Positions 26,520 to 35,131 of a stretch of DNA of 64,000 nt are shown one piece after another. The notes under the pieces were generated by a model, which saw nothing but the letters and a program-made list of their open reading frames with translations, was not told the origin of the DNA and ran no database searches. This DNA comes from Streptomyces sp. NBC_01775. GTDB lineage: Bacteria; Actinomycetota; Actinomycetes; Streptomycetales; Streptomycetaceae. Location of the stretch: positions 4,526,001 to 4,590,000 of the forward strand of contig NZ_CP109104.1 in assembly GCF_035917675.1 (NCBI RefSeq). Reading direction: 5' to 3'. Numbering within the stretch: position 1 is the first letter of the stretch; each line of letters opens with the position of its first letter. The position numbers and the translations under genes were made by a program.

Positions 26520-26669
26520 GTGGACAGCGACAGTGTGCGCAGCGATGCCGTGAGCGTGGTCGGGCTGGGGGAGATGGGAAGCGCGCCGGCGCGGGCCCTC
26601 ATGGGCGGGGGGCTCGTCACCGCGTCGTCCCCGTCAGGTCTTCGACGTCCTCCGCGTACCCCCGGATGA
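26520..26669 (+). pseudogene. Truncated NAD(P)-binding oxidoreductase (N-terminal fragment)
   Basis: From GTG, behind GGGAGAA, the frame reads VDSDSVRSDAVSVVGLGEMG and continues for another dozen residues that match the first beta-alpha unit of 6-phosphogluconate/3-hydroxyisobutyrate dehydrogenase or imine-reductase-like proteins. The dinucleotide motif GLGEMG is intact. After about residue 32 the match is lost and a stop follows at codon 50, inside the convergent HEAT gene. Full relatives are about 290 aa, so this is a 5' relic. Confidence 0.72.
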
Positions 26670-27594
26670 CCGGGTCCCGGTGCTGTTGGAGGAGGGGGAC
26701 GAGAGGGGCGAAGTGGGGGGCTGCCCCGGGGTGTCCGGAGAGGTGGGCGAGGGCGCCGAAGACGCCGCGTTCGGCGGTGTCCGCGTCCTGCTCCCGCGCG
26801 AGCCGCAGGCAGACCGCCGCGGCGCGCGGATGGTCGTCCATGGCGTGGAGGGTCTCCGCGAGCGGGTTCTCCGACCAGCGCCACTCCTCCCCGTCGATGA
26901 CGTCGCCGCTGAGCACGTCGCCGTGCGCCCACGCCTCCTCGACGGCGGCCGTGGCCTCGGGCGGCCAGGGCAGCTCCGCCCGGGCGAGGCCCCACGCGGC
27001 GGCGGCCCGTACGCCCGGGGAGCGGTCGGGGGACAGGCACGCGGTCAGCCACGCGGCGCGGGTCTCGTGGGGGTGGCGGGCGGCGCCCGCCGTCATGGCG
27101 GCGGCCAGCAGGGAGTCCGGCTCGATCCAGGCGCGCTCCCGCAGCGCGGGCACGGTGTGCTCCTCGTGCCCGGTGCGCAGGCCGGTCAGGTAGGCGACCC
27201 GGTGCCGGACCTCGCGTACGGGGTCGGCCAGCAGCGGCAGCAGCCGGCGGGCGGCGTGGGCGTGCGCGGCGCGGATGTCGAGGTGGACGCGCTCGGTCTC
27301 GCCGGTGCCGAGGGTGATGCCGAGAACGAGGTCGGCCAAGTCGCCGCGGCGCGGGGTCGCCTGGTCGCACAGCAGTTTGACGAGGACGGGGTACGCCTTG
27401 GCCGAGCCCGCGTAGACGCTGCTTTGGTGGACGAGGCATCCCCCCAGGACGCCGATGGCGCGGCCCGCGCGCTCCGGGTCGTCGCCGCACGCCTCCCGCA
27501 GCCACTTGAGGGTGTCCGGCCCGTCGCCGTAGGCGTGTTCGGCGTCGGCCCACTCGGCGTCGTCGCTCAAGGCGGCTTCGATGGTCGTGCGCAT
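26617..27594 (-). CDS. HEAT-repeat protein
   Basis: 325 aa, all-helical, soluble. Repeated two-helix units with Ala/Leu/Arg patterns are visible, for example ARRLLPLLADPVREVRHRVA near residue 113, SLLAAAMTAGAARHP near 160, and SPGVRAAAAWGLARAELPW near 190. HEAT solenoids are protein-binding scaffolds; no partner can be named. The C-terminal end overlaps the truncated oxidoreductase frame, suggesting this gene was brought in or extended by the deletion that truncated it. ATG at 27594; no strong ribosome site. Confidence 0.77.
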   Translation of the reverse strand: MRTTIEAALSDDAEWADAEHAYGDGPDTLKWLREACGDDPERAGRAIGVLGGCLVHQSSVYAGSAKAYPVLVKLLCDQATPRRGDLADLVLGITLGTGETERVHLDIRAAHAHAARRLLPLLADPVREVRHRVAYLTGLRTGHEEHTVPALRERAWIEPDSLLAAAMTAGAARHPHETRAAWLTACLSPDRSPGVRAAAAWGLARAELPWPPEATAAVEEAWAHGDVLSGDVIDGEEWRWSENPLAETLHAMDDHPRAAAVCLRLAREQDADTAERGVFGALAHLSGHPGAAPHFAPLVPLLQQHRDPVIRGYAEDVEDLTGTTR

Positions 27595-27722
27595 GGTGCG
27601 TGCCCCCGTTGTGCCCGATGTCCCGTCGTCTCCGGTGCGTGGCGGACAAGCGTACGACGCGGCTGCCGGGCCTCCCCCGACCCGAGGTCACCTCCCGCCC
27701 CCTCCCGTCCCCCTCCCGCCCG

Positions 27723-28433
27723 TCACCGTGCGCCGGTGGCGCCTGGCGCGTCCGGCGGGCCCGGTGGACGGGTCAGCAGACCGCGTTCCAGGGCCACCAC
27801 CACCGCGTGTGTCCGGTCGCTGACGTCCAGCTTGGCGAAGATGCGCAGCAGGTGGGTCTTGACGGTGGCCTCGGTGATGACCAGGCGCCTGCCCACCTCG
27901 GGATTGGTGAGACCGTCGGCGACCGCGCCCAGCACATCGGCCTCGCGGGCGGTGAGCGAGACCGGCACGGGACGGCGCATCCGGGCCACCAGTTTCTCCG
28001 CGACGCGCGGCGCGAGCACCGTCTCGCCGCGCGCCGCGGCGTGGACCGCGTCCACCAGTTCGCGCCGTGAGGTGTCCTTGAGGAGGTAGCCGATGGCGCC
28101 CGCCTCCACGCAGCGCTCGATGTCCGCGTCGGTGTCGTAGGTGGTGAGGATCAGCACCCGCGTCCCCGGGTGGCGGGCGACGATCTCCCGCGTCGTCTCC
28201 ACCCCGTCCAGCACCGGCATGCGCAGGTCGAGCAGCGCGACATCGGGCCGCTGGGCGGCGATCAGGTCCAGCGCCTCCCTGCCGTCGCCGGCCTCGCCGA
28301 TGACCTTGATGCCGCTCTCGTGGGCGAGCAGCGCCAGGACTCCGGCGCGCATCACCGTGTGGTCGTCCACGACGACGACCCGGACCGGGGGGCGTGCGGC
28401 GGCCGTTGACCGGGGTTCCACCGGGCCTCTCAC
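27723..28433 (-). CDS. Two-component response regulator, NarL/LuxR type
   Basis: 236 aa. Receiver domain with the acidic pocket VVDDH near residue 22, phosphoacceptor Asp69 in LLDLRMP, and the switch Thr/Lys (LILTTYD, YLLKDTSRRE). The C-terminal LuxR helix-turn-helix has LTAREADVLGAVADGLTNPE and VTEATVKTHLLRIFAKL-type residues. GTG start overlaps the kinase stop by 4 nt. It should be phosphorylated by the adjacent kinase and probably controls the MMPL exporter operon; the palindrome at 31885 is a candidate target. Confidence 0.93.
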   Translation of the reverse strand: MRGPVEPRSTAAARPPVRVVVVDDHTVMRAGVLALLAHESGIKVIGEAGDGREALDLIAAQRPDVALLDLRMPVLDGVETTREIVARHPGTRVLILTTYDTDADIERCVEAGAIGYLLKDTSRRELVDAVHAAARGETVLAPRVAEKLVARMRRPVPVSLTAREADVLGAVADGLTNPEVGRRLVITEATVKTHLLRIFAKLDVSDRTHAVVVALERGLLTRPPGPPDAPGATGAR

Positions 28434-29632
28434 CTCTCCTCGCTCAGCGGGACCATGGCCAGCAGCCGCGTCCCGTCGCCCGGGGAACTGGTCAGCAGCA
28501 GGTCACCGCCCAGCTCCGTGAGGCGCTTGCGCATCCCGCGCAGGCCGAAGCCGCCCGACAGCGCCTCCTCCCCCACGGCGAAGCCCGCGCCGTCGTCGGT
28601 GATCTCCAGCTCCACGACCCGGCCGCGCTCGCGCTCGGCGAGGACGACGCTGACGGCCGACGCTTTCGCGTGCTTGCGCACATTGGCCAGCGACTCCTGT
28701 GTGCAGCGCAGCAGAGCGATGCGGGTGGGCTGATCGCAGGCGGGGTCGGCCAGTTCGGCGCTGACGTCCAGGCCGGTGTCCTCGGCGAAGCGGTCCAGGG
28801 TGCGCCGCAAGGTGTCCGCGACCGAGCCCGCGGCCCGCCCGCCGCCGTGTGCGGAGCCGACCAGTTCGCGGGCCTCGGCCAGGTTCTCGCGGGCTGTGTG
28901 TTCTATGGAGCGCAATTGCTGGGCGCTGCGTGCCGGTTCGGCCGCCAGCCCGGAGCGTGCCGCCTCGGCCAGGACGACGATGGACGCGAAGCCCTGGGCC
29001 AGCGTGTCGTGGATGTCGCGGGCCAGCCGTTCGCGCTCGTCCGCCGCACCCTGGCGCTGGTGCGCTTCGGCGAGTTCGGCCTGGGTGCGCTCCAGTTCGA
29101 CGATGAGGCGGGCCCGCTCGTCGCTCTGCTCCACCACCTCGTGCGCCCACAGGCCGATCAGCGCGCTCGCGGCGAACACGATGGAGGTCGAGGCCAGGGT
29201 GGTGCCGAAGTACCCGGGATCCCCGCCCTGCCGGATCGTGCTGCCGATGAGGGTGAGCACGGCGGCGAGCCCGCTGAAGGCCATGGCCGGCCTCGGCGTC
29301 CGGCCGTATATCCAGAAGTGCGGCAGCGTCACGATGAACAGCGCGACATAGCCGCCCCGCAGGTACGACAGCCCGCCCAGGCCGAGCGCGAGCACGAGCA
29401 GATAGGCGTGCGAGGGCAGCGGCCGGTCGCCGGGAATCCGGGTGCGTGCCGCGAAGCACAGCGCGATGGCCGCCAGAATGCCCAGCCACCACAGGCGCTG
29501 GGCCTCGGAGCCGTTGTCGTCGGCGACGGTGCTGATCGCCGAGTACGCGCCGAAGAACACCCAGGAGACGGTCGTCAGCCTGCGCAGCCGCCATCCCGGG
29601 CGGGCAGCCCACAGATTCATGCTCGCCAACAT
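28430..29632 (-). CDS. Sensor histidine kinase (HisKA_3/NarX type)
   Basis: 400 aa. The N-terminal half has about six hydrophobic helices (GILAAIALCF, LLVLALGLGGL, VALFIVTLPHF and others) with little extracellular sequence, so it may sense within the membrane. The phosphoacceptor His208 lies in ERLARDIHDTLAQG, and the ATPase has the N box and GFGLRGMRKRL G2-type motif near the end. Located between the MMPL exporter (13 bp upstream) and the regulator (4-nt overlap), so all three genes form one operon. The ATG at 29620 is an alternative start. Confidence 0.92.
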   Translation of the reverse strand: MLASMNLWAARPGWRLRRLTTVSWVFFGAYSAISTVADDNGSEAQRLWWLGILAAIALCFAARTRIPGDRPLPSHAYLLVLALGLGGLSYLRGGYVALFIVTLPHFWIYGRTPRPAMAFSGLAAVLTLIGSTIRQGGDPGYFGTTLASTSIVFAASALIGLWAHEVVEQSDERARLIVELERTQAELAEAHQRQGAADERERLARDIHDTLAQGFASIVVLAEAARSGLAAEPARSAQQLRSIEHTARENLAEARELVGSAHGGGRAAGSVADTLRRTLDRFAEDTGLDVSAELADPACDQPTRIALLRCTQESLANVRKHAKASAVSVVLAERERGRVVELEITDDGAGFAVGEEALSGGFGLRGMRKRLTELGGDLLLTSSPGDGTRLLAMVPLSEER

Positions 29633-29645
29633 ACTGTCCGCCCCG

Positions 29646-31826
29646 CTACCGCGGCTCGGCGCGGGAGGGCCGCCCCGGCCACCAGGTCGCCCTGCCCAGC
29701 AGCAGCATGGCCGAGGGCAGCACCAGGACGCGGATGACGAAGGCGTCCAGCAGCACGGCGGCGGCGAGGCTGAAGCCGATCTGCTTCATCTCGATCAGGT
29801 GCAGGAAGACGAAGCTCGCGAAGACGGTGACCATGACCATGGCGGCGCTGGTGACCACTCCGGCCGAGCTGGTGATGCCGTCCACCACGGCCTGCCGGGT
29901 GGGAACCCCGCGCAGGACGGCCTCGCGGATGCGGCTGACGACGAAGACCTGGTAGTCCATCGAGAGCCCGAAGAGGATCACGAACAAGAACAGCGGCACC
30001 CGGGACCCGATCGACCCCGTGGAGGTGAAGCCGAGCAGCCCCTGCGCCCACTCGCCCTGGAAGACCAGCACCAGCAGTCCCAGCGCGGCGGCGGCCGACA
30101 GCAGGTTGAGGACGACGCCCACCAGCGCGATGACGACGGAGCGGAAGGCGGCCAGGGTCATCAGGAAGGTGACCAGCACCAGCGCGACGATGACCTGCGG
30201 CAGCTTCTGGTTCTGGTGGTCGAGGTAGTCGGCGTCCCGCGCGACGTTCCCCTCGCCGGAGACGACGGCCTCGGCGCCCGGTACCGCGGCGACCGTCGCG
30301 GGCAGGTGGTCCTCGCGCAGGCGGGCGAGCGAGTCCAAGGAGGCGTCCGACCCTGGCCTGTGGGCGACGGGCAGATCGAGCACGGCCACGCGCCGGTCGG
30401 CCGAGACGCGCTTGCGGGAGTCACCGGTGAACAGCGGGTCCCGCTGGACGCGTTGCGCGAGCTTGTCGAGCGCGGCACTCACCTGGCCCGCGCGCGCCGG
30501 GGCTGACCGTACGGCGACCTGGTGGACGACCTGGAGTTCGGGGTAGTGCGCGTGCAGCCGGTCGAAGGCGCGCATCACGGGGATCTCACGGGAGTGGGTG
30601 TCGCGGTCCATCACGCCCAGGTTCAGCGCGAGCGCGGGCGCCGCGAGGCCCAGCATCAGCAGCGAGGACAGACACAGGGTGAGCCCCGGGCGCCGGCTCG
30701 CGGGCCGCATGAGGGCCTGCCAGACGCGGCCGTCCCCCTTGGCCCGGGCACGCGCGGCCCTTCGTTCGGCCCGCAGCGCGGCGCGGCTTCCGGGCCTGCG
30801 GGAGGCCGCCCGGCGCTCGGCCCGCTTGCCGAGCTTCACCAGCAGCGCGGGCAGCACGGTCAGGGAGCTGAGGACTGCGACGAGGACGACGACCACGGTG
30901 CCGGTCGCCAGAGACGCGAAGATGACGTCCCCGACCAGGTACAGCGTGGCCGTGGAGACGATGACCGCCAGCCCGGAGACGACCACGGCCCGCCCCGAGG
31001 TGGCGGCGGCCAGCTCGACCAGCGCCTCGCTGCTGAGCCGTCCGCCCGACCTGGCCCTCTCCTCGCGCTCCCGCTTGAGGTAGAAGAGCGTGTAGTCGAC
31101 GCCGACCGCCATGCCGATCAGCAGGATGACGTTGTTGCCGACGCCCGCGTCCGGCGACAGGTGCGAGGCGAGCATCGCCAGGCCCATCGCGGCCACGATG
31201 CTGGTCACCGCGAGCAGCAGCGGGACGGCGGCCATGGTCACGGAGCCGAAGACGATCAGCAGGGTGAGCAGGGTGAGGGGCAGGGTCAGCCCTTCGGACA
31301 GCAGCAGGTCGTCCGAGCGCTGGCCGTCCACCCCCTTGCCGATGGAGGGGGATCCGACCTCTTCCACGCGCAGCGAGGGGTACTTCTCGCCGACCGCCGC
31401 CGTCTGCGCGAGCAGCGGGTCGACGTGCTTCTTGCCCTCCAGCTCTTCGCCCTTCATCGTCACGCGGACCCGGAGAGCCTTGCCGCCGTGGGAGCGCACC
31501 GGCGCTCCCACGCGCTCGACCTCGGGCAATCCGCGCATCCGCTCGCGCACCTCGTGCGCGGCCCGGCGGGACTCGGCGCGGTCGAGCGGGCCCGAGCGGG
31601 CGGTGATCAGTACCTGTTCGACGGGTTCGCGGCCCAGCCCGCCCTCGGTGGCGACGGCCTCGGCGCGGCCGGCCTCGCCGACGCGGTAGTCCTCGGTGGT
31701 GGCGGGGTTGCCGCCCACGGCTATGCCGGTGCCCAGGCACACCACCACGAACAGCAGCCAGCCGGTGATCGCTCGCCAGGGGTGCAGGGCGCTCCAGCGG
31801 GCGGCCCGTACGGGGAGATCTCTCAT
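29646..31826 (-). CDS. MMPL-family (RND superfamily) membrane transporter
   Basis: 726 aa, twelve predicted helices in the 1+5 / 1+5 RND arrangement. The first helix (WRAITGWLLFVVVCLGTGIAV, near residue 15-36) is followed by a large extracytoplasmic loop, then a cluster with GMAVGVDYTLFYLKREREE (proton-relay Asp) and a matching cluster with LFGLSMDYQVFVVSRIREA near 615-640. MMPL proteins export lipids, siderophores or drugs. The ATG at 31826 is chosen because MRDLPVRAARWSALHPW is the typical N-terminus. First gene of an exporter-kinase-regulator operon. Cargo unknown. Confidence 0.92.
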   Translation of the reverse strand: MRDLPVRAARWSALHPWRAITGWLLFVVVCLGTGIAVGGNPATTEDYRVGEAGRAEAVATEGGLGREPVEQVLITARSGPLDRAESRRAAHEVRERMRGLPEVERVGAPVRSHGGKALRVRVTMKGEELEGKKHVDPLLAQTAAVGEKYPSLRVEEVGSPSIGKGVDGQRSDDLLLSEGLTLPLTLLTLLIVFGSVTMAAVPLLLAVTSIVAAMGLAMLASHLSPDAGVGNNVILLIGMAVGVDYTLFYLKREREERARSGGRLSSEALVELAAATSGRAVVVSGLAVIVSTATLYLVGDVIFASLATGTVVVVLVAVLSSLTVLPALLVKLGKRAERRAASRRPGSRAALRAERRAARARAKGDGRVWQALMRPASRRPGLTLCLSSLLMLGLAAPALALNLGVMDRDTHSREIPVMRAFDRLHAHYPELQVVHQVAVRSAPARAGQVSAALDKLAQRVQRDPLFTGDSRKRVSADRRVAVLDLPVAHRPGSDASLDSLARLREDHLPATVAAVPGAEAVVSGEGNVARDADYLDHQNQKLPQVIVALVLVTFLMTLAAFRSVVIALVGVVLNLLSAAAALGLLVLVFQGEWAQGLLGFTSTGSIGSRVPLFLFVILFGLSMDYQVFVVSRIREAVLRGVPTRQAVVDGITSSAGVVTSAAMVMVTVFASFVFLHLIEMKQIGFSLAAAVLLDAFVIRVLVLPSAMLLLGRATWWPGRPSRAEPR

Positions 31827-31884
31827 ACGGCGATCGTTGCCGCGCGGCCCCGCCCTCCGACACGTGCGGCCGGTTGAACGTGCC

Positions 31885-31902
31885 GTCCACCGGCCGGTGG
31901 AC
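31885..31902. promoter_or_regulatory. Perfect 18-bp palindrome upstream of the MMPL operon
   Basis: GTCCACCGGCCGGTGGAC is fully self-complementary and lies 59 bp before the MMPL start codon, within the leader. A good candidate for the binding site of the operon's own response regulator or another dimeric factor. It could also form a hairpin in RNA. Confidence 0.5.
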
Positions 31903-32093
31903 AGGGGGTGAACCCAGCCCCCATCCGGGTAGGGGGTGAGTACTACTACGACTTCTTGCGGAGCGGCCCCCTGTGACGAAACGGTGAAAGCCCTGACGCC
32001 CTTGCGAAACCTGTGGGGAGCCCCACCACGCGTAGTTCTCTTGTATGTTGCCAAGGATGTCGGAGACGTTCACCGGCAGAAAGCGGGGACAAC

Positions 32094-32744
32094 ATGTCGT
32101 TCGAGCAGGAATGGGCCGGACTGGTCACCAACGCGCGGGCTGAGCAGGCCACTTCCATGCGGCTTGCCGGAGCGGGGGGCGGTAAGGGCGGTAAGTACCT
32201 TCATGTGGACGCGGGCCAGCTGAAGGGCCATGCCGGCAAGGCGGACACGGTGCGCGACGAGTTCGCCAAGGCGGACAACGAGACCATGCGCGAGACCGAG
32301 CAGGTCCCCGGCACGATGAAGGGCTTCGAGAGCGACGAGGCCTTCAAGCACTTCCAGGAGCGCTGGCGCCGCCAGATGAAGTACCTGGACGGGCTGTTCG
32401 GTGCCATGGGAAAAGCGCTGCGCAAGGCCGCCGAGGAATTCAAGGGCGGGGACGTCATGACCGCGGCCGAAATGGCGGCGCTGGCCGAGAAGAAGAAGGA
32501 AGAGGCGAACGGAGGGAAGTCCTCGTCGGACCTCCCGCCGCTCTTCCTGAACCCCAGCGGGCCGCCGCGGCTCCAGCCCCAGGGGGATTCGCCCTTCCTG
32601 ACCACCAACCCGCCTCTGACCACCAACCCGCCCTTGACCACCAACCCGAGCCTGACCCCCAATACGGGCAACACCTACGGCCCACCGCTGTACGGGCCCT
32701 ACGTCCCCCAGAACGGCACACCCTCTTCCGGGTCCGACTCCTAG
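32094..32744 (+). CDS. WXG100-like helical protein with Pro/Asn-rich tail
   Basis: 216 aa. The family seems to start MSFEQEWAGLVTNAR, a beginning I recall from streptomycete genes that precede large WXG-type proteins. Residues 45-125 form a long helix-turn-helix (FKHFQERWRRQMKYLDGLFGAMGKALRKAAEEF) with a lone Trp; there is no signal peptide. The tail (150-216) is disordered, with LTTNPP repeated three times by 18-bp DNA repeats. ATG at 32094 after GCGGGG. It is the first gene of a three-gene operon; the next start is 15 bp downstream. Likely partner or chaperone of the second protein in type VII secretion. Confidence 0.72.
   Translation: MSFEQEWAGLVTNARAEQATSMRLAGAGGGKGGKYLHVDAGQLKGHAGKADTVRDEFAKADNETMRETEQVPGTMKGFESDEAFKHFQERWRRQMKYLDGLFGAMGKALRKAAEEFKGGDVMTAAEMAALAEKKKEEANGGKSSSDLPPLFLNPSGPPRLQPQGDSPFLTTNPPLTTNPPLTTNPSLTPNTGNTYGPPLYGPYVPQNGTPSSGSDS
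32598..32651 (+). repeat. 18-bp in-frame tandem repeat, three copies
   Basis: The unit ctgaccaccaacccgcct occurs three times with a few substitutions, encoding LTTNP(P/S). Part of the disordered tail of the WXG100-like protein. Confidence 0.9.
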
Positions 32745-32759
32745 GAAAGGGGGCCATAA

Positions 32760-35117
32760 ATGACACTGGAGTACGCGGACGTCAGGAACGTGAACCTGAC
32801 GCCATTGCAGGAGGCGGCCCACAAGTGGACCAAACTCGGTAAGAAATTCAGCACCGTCGAGACCCACTTCAACAGCACCGTCTCCAACCCGCTGCGGACT
32901 TCCAACTGGAAGGGCGACGCGCGCGACGCCGCCGTCAAGCGGTTCGATCACGTGAAGAGGCAGATCACCGAGGCCGCCGGTGAGGCGGATGACCTGGGCC
33001 GAGTCATGACCGAGGCGTTGCACGCCTTCAAGTGGGCCAAGGAAGAGCTGAAGGCCATCATCGAAGACGTCGAGACCCCGGCTCCCGACGGCAAGAAATA
33101 TCTGAAGGTCAACCGGGAGAACGGCGTGGTCTACCTCGACCCGCCCGCGGATGCGAAGGACACAGCTGGGCTCCAGAAGGCCTACCACGAGACCATCGTC
33201 TCCTACACCCGGCGTACCCACCGGGCCCTGGAGTTCGCCAGCACGGCGGACCGGTGGCTCAAGACGGCACTGGGGATCGACCACAACGGCGCCGCCAAGG
33301 GTTTCACCAGTGACGGCCTCGCCCACCTGAAGGACGTCGACAAGGAAACGAAGGCCGACGCGGAAGCCGCCACCAAGCTGGCCAACGACGAGAATCTCAA
33401 AGAGGACCCGAAGAAGCTCTCCCAGCTGAACGGTCTGCTCGCCAAGAACTCCCTCAACTCGCGGTTCGCGGAACAGTTCACCACCGGCATGGGCGCCAAG
33501 GGAATGATGGAGTTCTGGAAAGGCGCGGCGCAGCCGCCGTACTCCGACGGCGTGCCGCCGATGGCGGAAAAACGCCCGGCCGGAGTGACGAAGCAACTCG
33601 CCGCACTCCAGGACAACCTGGGCGTCACGATGGGCCTCGCCAGCCATTCCGACTCCCCGGCGATGACGGCGTGGAAGAAGGACGTCCTCGAAGTGAGCGG
33701 CGACCGGATAGGAACGGTCCCGTACACGGGACGGGCCGGCGCCTCCAATCCTCCGTACGGCTTCCAGGTCATGAGTAATCTCATGCGCACCGGTAAGTGG
33801 GACACCGCCTTTCTGAACGACTACGGCGACGCGCTCATGAAGAAGGACAAGGACTCCTACATCCCGTACGGCCTTTCGACGGAGACGGACCAGGACACCC
33901 ACCGGAAGTGGCTGACCCAGGGTGTGACCCCTGCCGACTACCTCAACTTCGGTGCGAAGTGGGACCAGGGCGAGGACCCGTTCACCGGATATTTCGAGGC
34001 GCTGGGTCACAACAGCGATGCGTCCTCGGATTTCTTCCAGGACGAGGAGAACTTCGACCACGTACTGCGCGACCGCATGTATCTGCCGGACGGAGAGGTC
34101 CCCGAGTCCGGCGCCGAGAAGGACTTCAACGGGCCCCGGGTGGCTCTCGGGCACGCGCTCGCCTCCGCGACGACCGGTCACGACTGGGACGCGCCACTGA
34201 ATGTCCCGGCGGAGCACACCAAGGACCAGGCGGACCTCATGTCCAAGCTCATCAAGGGCATGGGCACCGTCGACGAGGACGGGAACGCGGACATCTCGAT
34301 GTCACCGGGGATGCGCCCCGGCCTGGGGAACGCCGCGGCCGAGTACACGCCGGACTTCTTCCGGGCCATGAAGGACGGTGGTGGTGCCGACAAGCTGTTC
34401 CCCATGTCCGGGGCAGAGGCCGGGTTGGACCACCGCGACGCGACGAAGTTCCTCGTGCAGCTGGGGCAGGACCCCGACGCCAATGCGACGATAACCGCCG
34501 GTCAGAAGCTCTACACCGCTCAGGTGCTCGACCATCACCTGGGCGGGGACGTCCCCGCGGGCGAGAAGTACAACGCGCCCCCGCAGGACATCGTGCACGA
34601 GGTCCTCAAGACCTCGGGCGAGACCGCGGGCACTCTGGCCTCCGGTGCCCAGGAGGGCATCATCGGCCCGGCAGTCGTGGAGGATCAGGAGTACGACAAG
34701 GCCACGCTCAGCAATCGCCTGTGGGCCAACGGCGCTTTCGGCGCCGTGGTGACGGGCGCCAGCGTGATGCCGCCCTTCACGGCGACTCCCGTCGGGGCCG
34801 CGACCGCCGCGTCGTTGATCATCGGGGCGGAGGGCGCTGCCCTCAACGACCAGGACGCAGCGCACTGGAGCAGCAACGCGTCAGCGCCGGCGGCGGACAG
34901 GGCCGGTGCGATCTACGACGAGATGGCCGGGCGTGACGTGCGACAGAACGAGGAGATGCTGAAGGCCATCGGGAAGGAGCACGGCGTCAAGATCTCGGAC
35001 AGCTGGGCAGAGCTGTACTCCGATGAAGGCTTCAGTCAGGGATACAGCCGGGTCGGGTCGACGGCGCCGTTCCTGACCTCCATCGAGCAAGTGAAGCAAA
35101 TGGCCGTAGAGAAGTAA
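32760..35117 (+). CDS. Large WXG-like protein, putative type VII secretion substrate
   Basis: 785 aa. Residues 1-110 form a helical WXG100/LXG-like domain with the turn motif WKG at 50-52 between two amphipathic helices. Residues 110-650 are an uncharacterised, mostly helical body with aromatic-rich stretches (DYLNFGAKWDQGEDPFTGYF near 390). A hydrophobic segment lies at about 655-705 (GAFGAVVTGASVMPPF, ATPVGAATAASLIIGAEGA), resembling glycine-zipper helices of pore-forming or membrane-crossing toxins. I recall similar proteins as DUF6571-like. Ribosome site AGGAAAGGGGG. No toxin catalytic motif was recognised. No ESX core gene is in the window. Confidence 0.72.
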   Translation: MTLEYADVRNVNLTPLQEAAHKWTKLGKKFSTVETHFNSTVSNPLRTSNWKGDARDAAVKRFDHVKRQITEAAGEADDLGRVMTEALHAFKWAKEELKAIIEDVETPAPDGKKYLKVNRENGVVYLDPPADAKDTAGLQKAYHETIVSYTRRTHRALEFASTADRWLKTALGIDHNGAAKGFTSDGLAHLKDVDKETKADAEAATKLANDENLKEDPKKLSQLNGLLAKNSLNSRFAEQFTTGMGAKGMMEFWKGAAQPPYSDGVPPMAEKRPAGVTKQLAALQDNLGVTMGLASHSDSPAMTAWKKDVLEVSGDRIGTVPYTGRAGASNPPYGFQVMSNLMRTGKWDTAFLNDYGDALMKKDKDSYIPYGLSTETDQDTHRKWLTQGVTPADYLNFGAKWDQGEDPFTGYFEALGHNSDASSDFFQDEENFDHVLRDRMYLPDGEVPESGAEKDFNGPRVALGHALASATTGHDWDAPLNVPAEHTKDQADLMSKLIKGMGTVDEDGNADISMSPGMRPGLGNAAAEYTPDFFRAMKDGGGADKLFPMSGAEAGLDHRDATKFLVQLGQDPDANATITAGQKLYTAQVLDHHLGGDVPAGEKYNAPPQDIVHEVLKTSGETAGTLASGAQEGIIGPAVVEDQEYDKATLSNRLWANGAFGAVVTGASVMPPFTATPVGAATAASLIIGAEGAALNDQDAAHWSSNASAPAADRAGAIYDEMAGRDVRQNEEMLKAIGKEHGVKISDSWAELYSDEGFSQGYSRVGSTAPFLTSIEQVKQMAVEK

Positions 35118-35131
35118 GGGAACGGACGCAC

